Notes under the pieces: model-generated
Seen by the model: the letters and a program-made list of their open reading frames with translations, nothing else
What the model was told of the DNA's origin: nothing
Database searches by the model: none
Program-made: the position numbers and the translations under genes
Shown here: piece after piece, positions 49,221 to 54,144 of the stretch
Layout of the letters: each line of letters starts with the position of its first letter
Numbering within the stretch: the first letter of the stretch is position 1
NCBI GenBank assembly: GCA_900541345.1
Contig: UQJE01000008.1
Coordinates: 1 to 54,144, forward strand
Direction of reading: 5' to 3'
DNA: 54,144 bases
From: an uncultured Blautia sp.
GTDB taxonomy: Bacteria > Bacillota > Clostridia > Lachnospirales > Lachnospiraceae

Positions 49221-50564
49221 ATGAACTGCATGAATTGTGGCACACGCCTGACGGATATGGATCTTGATTATTGCCCGCGCTGCGGCTGCAATGTCCTGAT
49301 CCAGAAAAAGGTGGAATATCTTTCTAAGCTTTATTACAATCAGGGTCTGGAAAAAGCGAGTATCCGAGACCTTTCCGGGGCAATTAGCTGTCTGAAGCAG
49401 AGCCTTACATATAATAAGGCAAATATCCAGGCAAGAAATCTTCTGGGACTTGTATATTTTGAGACGGGAGAAGTTGTGGCGGCTTTAAGTGAGTGGGTGA
49501 TCAGCAAAAACCTTCAGCCTGCAAGAAATCTCGCCTCAGAATATATTAATAAGCTTCAGGCAAATTCCAATAAACTGGAAGCAATTAATGAAACAATTAA
49601 AAAGTACAACCATGCGCTTGCTCTTTGCAGAGAAGGTCACGAGGATATGGCTGCCATTCAGCTTCGAAAGATTTTGACTCAGAATCCAAAGCTGATTAAG
49701 GGATACCATCTTTTGGCTCTGATTCAGATGAAAAACCAGGAATGGAATAAAGCGAGAAGAATCCTGAAAAAAGCTGCGAAAATTGATAAGACAAACACGA
49801 CTACTCTGCGCTTTTTAAGAGAGATTGATGAGCAGACAGGCGTTACCACCCGCCTTGAGAAGAAAAGCAAAGGAAGATTTCTTGAAGGAAACAGCGAGAG
49901 TATTGACAGGGACAGGGATACGGCTGTGAATACAGCACCGTATAAAGAACGGTCAAAAGCATCCTTATTTTTTACTCTGGCAGCAGGATTCGCAGCAGGA
50001 GCGGCGGCGCTTTGGTTCCTTGCAGTTCCTGCAATTCGCCAGGGAATTTACAGGGAGGCAAATGAGCAGATCATCAATTACAGCGAGTCTCTTGCAAGCC
50101 AGGGAGCAGAACTTTCAAAGGTACAGGGAGAGGTACAGCAGTCTGATGATACAGCAGAGGCTGCGGCAAAACAGATAGAAGAGGAAAAACAGAAAAGCCA
50201 GAGTTATGAGGCTCTCTTTAATGCTTACGCAGCCATGCAGCAGGAGGATATGGACAGCGCTGCACTGGAAATTCAGAAAGTACATGCCGATGTCCTTTCG
50301 GATAGCATGAAAGGGATTTATACCACAATCTGTAATAATACAGGAGTTACCGGAATTGAGGGCACCTCTGACGGAGAGCAGGATACGGGAACAGGTGACG
50401 GCTCTTCGGAAGCGGGAGCAGGCGAGGAAGATACCGGAATGTCCGAGGGAAGTGAAGGCGACTACAGCGACGAAAATGGTTACGAGGACGGAAATGATTA
50501 CAGCAGCGAAGATGGCGGCTATGAAGATGGAAGCGATTATGGCGGCGAAGAAAGTTATGAATAA
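49221..50564 (+). CDS. Zinc-ribbon/TPR membrane protein
   Basis: 447 residues; AAGGAGAAAGC before ATG. N-terminal zinc ribbon MNCMNCGTRLTDMDLDYCPR with CGCN (CxxC...CxxC), then TPR-like helical repeats (about 30-215: GAISCLKQSLTYNKANIQAR; NLLGLVYFETGEVVAALSEW; LRKILTQNPKLIKGYHLLAL). One TM helix near 255-275 (LFFTLAAGFAAGAAALWFLA), a coiled coil outside (EVQQSDDTAEAAAKQIEEEK), and an Asp/Glu/Gly/Ser/Tyr-rich end (SEDGGYEDGSDYGGEESYE). Cytoplasmic ribbon and TPR with an external tail suggests a scaffold; partner unknown. Confidence 0.85.
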   Translation: MNCMNCGTRLTDMDLDYCPRCGCNVLIQKKVEYLSKLYYNQGLEKASIRDLSGAISCLKQSLTYNKANIQARNLLGLVYFETGEVVAALSEWVISKNLQPARNLASEYINKLQANSNKLEAINETIKKYNHALALCREGHEDMAAIQLRKILTQNPKLIKGYHLLALIQMKNQEWNKARRILKKAAKIDKTNTTTLRFLREIDEQTGVTTRLEKKSKGRFLEGNSESIDRDRDTAVNTAPYKERSKASLFFTLAAGFAAGAAALWFLAVPAIRQGIYREANEQIINYSESLASQGAELSKVQGEVQQSDDTAEAAAKQIEEEKQKSQSYEALFNAYAAMQQEDMDSAALEIQKVHADVLSDSMKGIYTTICNNTGVTGIEGTSDGEQDTGTGDGSSEAGAGEEDTGMSEGSEGDYSDENGYEDGNDYSSEDGGYEDGSDYGGEESYE

Positions 50565-50590
50565 CGGGCACAGCGAATGAGAAGCCTCCA

Positions 50591-50624
50591 AAAAGGGGAT
50601 GTACGACAGGTACGTCCTTTTTTT
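50591..50624 (+). terminator. Terminator after the TPR gene
   Basis: AAAAGGGGATGTAC and GTACGTCCTTTTTTT form a stem with a short loop and seven T. Confidence 0.85.
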
Positions 50625-50697
50625 GTACCTTAAAATAATAAAACACACATATTTTTTTGGCAAATGGGAATAAAAAGAAAATAAGGGGGAAATTATC

Positions 50698-51021
50698 ATG
50701 GAACCTGTTTTTAAAACAGAGGGAACCTGTCTTACGATCATACTTCCGGGAGAGGTGGATCATCCGGTATCTGACTATGTACGGAAAACTGCGGATAGGA
50801 TTATGGAAAAAATTTATATTAAGACGATTGAATTTGATTTTTCGGAGACTACATTTATGGATAGCTCCGGGATTGGTCTGATTATGGGAAGATACAGAAC
50901 CCTTGGTATGTGCAGCGGATGTATCAGAGCTATCCATGTAAATCGCCATATTGAAAAAATTCTTCGCATTTCAGGAGTAAGTAAATTCATGGAAATCAGC
51001 AAAGAGACAGAAGCCGTTTAG
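50698..51021 (+). CDS. spoIIAA: Anti-sigma F factor antagonist SpoIIAA
   Basis: 107 residues. STAS domain: GTCLTIILPGEVDHPVSDYV, IKTIEFDFSETTFMDSSGIG with the regulatory Ser (second Ser of DSSG, about 57), LIMGRYRTLGMCSGCIRAIH, HIEKILRISGVSKFMEI. Dephosphorylated SpoIIAA binds SpoIIAB and sets sigma-F free in the forespore; SpoIIAB phosphorylates that Ser. First gene of the classical spoIIA operon, AAGGGGGAAATT before ATG. A clear sigma-H promoter was not seen. Confidence 0.97.
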   Translation: MEPVFKTEGTCLTIILPGEVDHPVSDYVRKTADRIMEKIYIKTIEFDFSETTFMDSSGIGLIMGRYRTLGMCSGCIRAIHVNRHIEKILRISGVSKFMEISKETEAV

Positions 51022-51039
51022 AAAGGGAGGGTGCGTGTT

Positions 51040-51465
51040 ATGGAAAACACCAATGAAATGACCATTGTTTTTGAGAGCAGACCTGTAAATGAAAGCCTTG
51101 CACGGGTGGCAGTGGCAGCGTTTAGCACACAATTAAATCCTACACTTGAGGAAGTTGCAGACTTAAAGACAGCCGTTTCGGAGGCTGTCACAAACTGTAT
51201 TATACACGGATATGAGGGGGAGATACATAAGATCTGGCTTACCTGTCGGCTAAAAGGACAGGAGCTTTTTGTGGATGTAAAGGATGAGGGAGTGGGAATT
51301 CCGGATGTGAAAAAAGCAATGGAGCCGCTTTATACTACGAAACCGGAAAAAGACCGTTCCGGAATGGGATTTACCTTTATGGAGGCATTTATGGATGAGA
51401 TTTCTGTAGAATCAAAAGTAGGAGAGGGAACTGTAGTCCACATGAAAAAAGCAATAAGGAGATAA
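51040..51465 (+). CDS. spoIIAB: Anti-sigma F factor / serine kinase SpoIIAB
   Basis: 141 residues from ATG 51040 (GGGAGG at 51025-51030; a GTG at 51031 abuts that site). GHKL ATPase: N-box VSEAVTNCIIHGYEG with Asn for Mg-ATP, G1 VDVKDEGVGIPDVKKAMEPL, and GMGFTFMEAFMDEISV (G2). N-terminal ESRPVNESLARVAVAAFSTQ binds sigma-F. It holds sigma-F in the predivisional and mother cell and phosphorylates SpoIIAA. Three bases before sigF. Confidence 0.97.
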   Translation: MENTNEMTIVFESRPVNESLARVAVAAFSTQLNPTLEEVADLKTAVSEAVTNCIIHGYEGEIHKIWLTCRLKGQELFVDVKDEGVGIPDVKKAMEPLYTTKPEKDRSGMGFTFMEAFMDEISVESKVGEGTVVHMKKAIRR

Positions 51466-51467
51466 AA

Positions 51468-52196
51468 ATGAATCAGACTCTTGCTCTCATCGGGCGCGCA
51501 CACCAGGGGGATAAAGAAGCAAGAGATACCTTATTTGAGGAAAATACGGGACTAATTTACAGCGTTGCGAGGCGTTTCACAGGAAGAGGCGTGGAAATGG
51601 AAGACCTTTTTCAGATTGGAAGCATTGGACTTTTAAAGGCTGTAGATAAGTTTAACCTGGAGTATGAAGTACAGTTTTCTACTTATGCAGTTCCTATGAT
51701 TGCCGGGGAAATCAAGCGTTATCTTCGGGATGATGGTATTCTGAAAGTAAGCCGCTCCCTGAAAGAAAATCATTACCGAATTTATAAAGCAAGAGAAAGT
51801 CTGGAGAGAATGCTTGGGAGAGAACCGACTTTAACGGAACTTGAAAAAGAACTGGATATGCCAATGGAAGAGCTGGTAATGACAATGGAATCCGGCGCAG
51901 AGGTGGAATCTCTCCAGAAAACGATTTACCAGGGAGAAGGGCAGGAGATTTCTCTTCTGGATAAGCTGCCGGAAAAGGAAAATCAGCAGGAACACCTTTT
52001 AAACAGGCTGTTTTTGGAAGAAATTTTAAAGGATTTAGATGCACGGGAGAGAAGGCTTATATATATGCGTTATTTTCAGGACATGACACAGACGGAAATT
52101 GCAAAAATTATGGAAATATCGCAGGTGCAGGTGTCCAGAATGGAAAAAAGGATACTGAAACGACTTCAGGAAAAGGCGGAGAGAGGGGAGGCTTGA
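51468..52196 (+). CDS. sigF: Sporulation sigma factor F (SpoIIAC)
   Basis: 242 residues. Sigma-70 regions: 1.2/2.1 RAHQGDKEARDTLFEENTGL, 2.2-2.4 VEMEDLFQIGSIGLLKAVDK and YEVQFSTYAVPMIAGEIKRY, 3.0 RDDGILKVSRSLKENHYRIY, region 3 LGREPTLTELEKELDMPMEE, region 4 RERRLIYMRYFQDMTQTEIA with HTH KIMEISQVQVSRMEKRIL. It directs forespore genes, among them SASP genes such as the one at 29787. Ends the spoIIA operon. Confidence 0.97.
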   Translation: MNQTLALIGRAHQGDKEARDTLFEENTGLIYSVARRFTGRGVEMEDLFQIGSIGLLKAVDKFNLEYEVQFSTYAVPMIAGEIKRYLRDDGILKVSRSLKENHYRIYKARESLERMLGREPTLTELEKELDMPMEELVMTMESGAEVESLQKTIYQGEGQEISLLDKLPEKENQQEHLLNRLFLEEILKDLDARERRLIYMRYFQDMTQTEIAKIMEISQVQVSRMEKRILKRLQEKAERGEA

Positions 52197-52218
52197 ATTT
52201 CGCAGGGACATCCGGATT

Positions 52219-52299
52219 TTGGAAAATGTTTCTATTGTAGAGAAAACAGACTTTACAGAAGAAGAATTAAGTGCTATAAATGAAATCTGTAGGGAGTAA
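52219..52299 (+). other. Orphan reading frame after sigF
   Basis: An open frame reading (F)RRDIRILENVSIVEKTDF then TEEELSAINEICRE runs from within sigF's end to TAA 52297-52299. The amino-acid content looks protein-like, but only a TTG at 52219 without a good ribosome binding site could start it. It may be the tail of a decayed gene. Nothing else is seen in 52197-52341. Confidence 0.25.
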
Positions 52300-52341
52300 T
52301 TTTCCTAAATCTGACAAACAGGGAAGAAAGGAAACAGAATA

Positions 52342-53388
52342 ATGAACATGGAAAAATATAGGGAATATCTTTTTGATACCTGCCGCCGTATTTTTGCTGT
52401 AGACAGCCCGAGCGGTTATACAACAAAGGTTATGAAACTGATTTGTGAAATGGCGGAAGAGATGGGTTATTCTTTTGAACTCACAAAAAAAGGCTGCGGT
52501 ATCATTACAATTCCGGGGCACAGAGAAGAAAAAACAGTGGCTCTTTCTGCTCATGTAGATACATTGGGGCTGATGGTGCGCTCTATTACATCAGACGGAC
52601 AATTAAAATTCACTCCGGTAGGAGGTCCCCTCCTTCCTACTTTGGACGGAGAATACTGCACGATTTATACTCGATCAGGGAAAACGTATACAGGTACTAT
52701 TTTAAGTTTGAGCCCTGCAATCCATGTTTATGCAGACAGCAAGAGCAGAGAGCGTGATGCGGATAACATGGCAGTGCGCATTGACGAGAAAGTAAAAAAT
52801 GCAGAAGATGTAAAGGCTCTCGGAATTGAAACAGGAGATTATATATGCATTGATACGAAGACAACAATTACTCCATCCGGATTTTTGAAGTCAAGATTTA
52901 TTGATGATAAGGGCAGTGTTGCCTGTCTCATGACTATTTTAAAAATTATGAAAGAAGAAAAGCTGGTTCCGGAATATAAAACGAAGTTTTTCATTTCTGT
53001 TTATGAGGAAGTAGGACATGGAGCTTCTTACATTCCATCAGATATTTCTGAGATGCTTTCTGTAGATATGGGATGTATCGGGGAAGATTTAAGCTGTACA
53101 GAATATGACGTATCTATTTGCGCAAAAGATTCCGGCGGACCTTACGACTACGATCTTACAGGACGTTTGATTCAGCTTGCAAAAGATAATGGACTTGCTT
53201 ATGCAGTAGATATTTATCCATTTTATGGATCAGACATAGGCGCTGCAAGAGCAGCAGGAAATGATATTAAAGGCGGACTGATTGGACCGGGTGTTCATGC
53301 TTCTCATGGAATGGAGAGAACGCATCTGGAGGGTATGGAAAATACCATTCGTCTTGCCCTGCTTTATATGGGCTGCGGAAATCTATAG
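52342..53388 (+). CDS. M42-family metallo-aminopeptidase
   Basis: 348 residues. Metal and catalytic residues of family M42 (TET/FrvX-like): SAHVDTLGLMVRSI (His), RFIDDKGSVACLM (Asp), SVYEEVGHGASYIPSDI (two Glu), LSVDMGCIGEDLS (Asp), GPGVHASHGMERTHLEGMEN (His). An inserted PDZ-like dodecamer domain (about 75-165) includes VRIDEKVKNAEDVKALGIET. Such enzymes clip N-terminal residues from short peptides in large cytoplasmic particles. AAAGGAAACAG before ATG. Own transcription unit between sigF and the convergent queT. Confidence 0.92.
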   Translation: MNMEKYREYLFDTCRRIFAVDSPSGYTTKVMKLICEMAEEMGYSFELTKKGCGIITIPGHREEKTVALSAHVDTLGLMVRSITSDGQLKFTPVGGPLLPTLDGEYCTIYTRSGKTYTGTILSLSPAIHVYADSKSRERDADNMAVRIDEKVKNAEDVKALGIETGDYICIDTKTTITPSGFLKSRFIDDKGSVACLMTILKIMKEEKLVPEYKTKFFISVYEEVGHGASYIPSDISEMLSVDMGCIGEDLSCTEYDVSICAKDSGGPYDYDLTGRLIQLAKDNGLAYAVDIYPFYGSDIGAARAAGNDIKGGLIGPGVHASHGMERTHLEGMENTIRLALLYMGCGNL

Positions 53389-53414
53389 GAATAAGGTTTC
53401 CTGTTCTGTAAAGT

Positions 53415-53456
53415 AAAAAGCTGTCGGTTTCCGAAAGGAAATGCGACAGCTTTTTT
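53415..53456. terminator. Bidirectional terminator between the M42 peptidase and queT
   Basis: AAAAAGCTGTCG and CGACAGCTTTTTT form a stem with A-run left and T-run right, serving both convergent genes. Confidence 0.85.
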
Positions 53457-53474
53457 GCATATGTCTTCTGTTTC

Positions 53475-53972
53475 TTACGCTTTGGCAGCGCCTTTTTTAA
53501 ACAGCATATTTCCATATCTGGAAAGTGCGTTTAATACAATCATTCCCAGAACAGCACAGGAGATGATTTCTCCGGCTCCCACTGTTACCATCATAAAAGG
53601 AATGGGAAGGTTAATTCCATATCCATAATGAAGGACGAAGGGAACGATTACTGTGTTTGCCACAATAGGGGGAACAGGAGCAAGCCATTTGTTGCTGCGA
53701 AGCTTATAAGTAAAGACTGCGCCGATCAAAGTGGCAATGCTTCCGAAAATAATATCTGCCGGAATACCTCCGCCAAGAATATTGGAGATGATACATCCTA
53801 CAAACAGACCTGGAATTGCGGCTGGTGTGAAGTACGGCAGAATGGTAAGAGCTTCTGAGAAACGAATCTGCACTTCTCCGAAACTAAGTGGTGCAAATAA
53901 TAGAGTGATTACTACATAAATCGCACCGATTGCTGCTGCCTGTACAAGAAACAGGGTACTTTTGTTTTTCAT
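53475..53972 (-). CDS. queT: Queuosine precursor transporter QueT
   Basis: 165 residues, ECF-type S-component of the QueT family. About six hydrophobic segments: LFLVQAAAIGAIYVVITLLF, FSEALTILPYFTPAAIPGLF, VGCIISNILGGGIPADIIFG, SIATLIGAVFTYKL, PIVANTVIVPFVLHYGYGI, VTVGAGEIISCAVLGMIVLN. FGEVQIRFSEAL is characteristic of QueT. It takes up preQ0/preQ1, or queuine, for tRNA wobble modification. The gene reads leftward from ATG 53970-53972 behind AAAGGAG, and a preQ1-I riboswitch lies directly upstream, which supports the substrate. Confidence 0.95.
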   Translation of the reverse strand: MKNKSTLFLVQAAAIGAIYVVITLLFAPLSFGEVQIRFSEALTILPYFTPAAIPGLFVGCIISNILGGGIPADIIFGSIATLIGAVFTYKLRSNKWLAPVPPIVANTVIVPFVLHYGYGINLPIPFMMVTVGAGEIISCAVLGMIVLNALSRYGNMLFKKGAAKA

Positions 53973-53982
53973 ATTTACTTGT

Positions 53983-54024
53983 CTCCTTTAGTTTTGTTTT
54001 ACGAGTGGAAGGTCGCGAACACTC
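53983..54024 (-). promoter_or_regulatory. preQ1-I-type riboswitch of queT
   Basis: On the minus strand: stem P1 GAGTG/CACTC (54020-54024 with 54003-54007), loop TTCGCGACCTTC, then the A-rich tail GTAAAACAAAACTAAAGG. Loop CCTT (54009-54012) can pair with AAGG of the ribosome binding site (53985-53988), the H-type pseudoknot of preQ1-I aptamers (compare TCGCAGTAACC and AACAAAACAA in the Thermoanaerobacter example, from memory). preQ1 binding would hide the ribosome binding site and stop QueT synthesis. Confidence 0.85.
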
Positions 54025-54035
54025 GATTCATTTTA

Positions 54036-54126
54036 CGCCGGGAATCGGCGGAAAGCCCTGTAAGACCTTATTTTTGCATTAAAATACAAAGCAGATTTCC
54101 AGTGGATGCCTGCGTGTAAGGGCTTT
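54036..54126. repeat. Hairpin and long inverted repeat upstream of the queT riboswitch
   Basis: CGCCG-GGAAT-CGGCG hairpin (54036-54050) and AAAGCCCT (54052-54059) complementary to AGGGCTTT (54119-54126). It contains no gene that I can support; it is the queT 5' region or the edge of another unit. Confidence 0.4.
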
Positions 54127-54144
54127 ACAACGGATATGAGTATA

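Noticed and set aside
50640..50690. GGGAAT near 50667 as -10 of a sigma-H promoter for spoIIA
   Set aside because: No AGGA-type -35 box at the right distance; the spoIIA promoter could not be placed.

Overview
This window looks like a chromosomal segment of a spore-forming, low-to-mid GC Firmicute of the family Lachnospiraceae (Blautia or Ruminococcus-like; genus not provable from the sequence alone). The signs are a complete spoIIA operon, a probable alpha/beta-type small acid-soluble spore protein, a glycyl T-box-type leader on valS, AddAB instead of RecBCD, FeoAB with a Cys-rich FeoB partner, and strong AGGAGG ribosome binding sites. The left end is mobile; the rest is host chromosome.

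Layout. 1-3400: the integrase end of a Tn916-family integrative conjugative element (ICE): a divergent HTH regulator cut by the window edge, a sigma-like protein, an HTH_16-type protein, a 450-base highly folded non-coding stretch, a 21-residue overlapping leader peptide, excisionase and tyrosine integrase, then integrase arm-type repeats. 3415-6330: clpB behind a CIRCE operator, with a DUF4250 gene. 6375-11007: a MarR regulator with two matching operators and a heterodimeric multidrug-type ABC exporter. 11071-18351: YbjQ, HelD-like helicase, a lipoprotein, a methyltransferase, Hsp33 and NAD synthetase. 18383-27380: a degenerate FMN_bind-like membrane protein, addB-addA, and convergent rsmF. 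27472-30023: a PadR-DUF1700-DUF4097-PspC-SASP operon. 30049-31767: deoB-cdd nucleoside salvage.

31793-37872 is the most interesting part: an iron island. A DtxR-family repressor gene faces feoA-feoB-FeoB-associated protein, and four copies of the same palindrome, TTAG-N6-CTAA, sit at the promoters. Directly behind feoB is a three-gene set (26-residue membrane peptide, 98-residue DUF6110-type membrane protein, P1B-type ATPase with an SCALKL motif and no Cys metal-binding domain) that fits the FezA/FezB type of ferrosome (iron-granule organelle) locus known from Desulfovibrio and Clostridioides difficile. Uptake by Feo and storage by a ferrosome would then be encoded side by side. A vestige of an ABC-transporter reading frame lies between cdd and the repressor and suggests a deletion.

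37920-42570: an ABC ATPase and a giant FtsX-type permease with a 470-residue external coiled coil. 42600-47632: T-box, valS and an LTA-synthase-like sulfatase with an extra C-terminal domain. 47636-50624: folC behind nested inverted repeats, a 50-residue conserved-looking protein, and a zinc-ribbon/TPR membrane protein. 50698-52196: spoIIAA-spoIIAB-sigF. 52342-53388: M42 aminopeptidase. 53475-54024 (minus): queT under a preQ1-I-type riboswitch whose pseudoknot captures the ribosome binding site.

All functional calls rest on motifs read by eye; no database search was run. No tRNA, rRNA, CRISPR array or IS element was seen.
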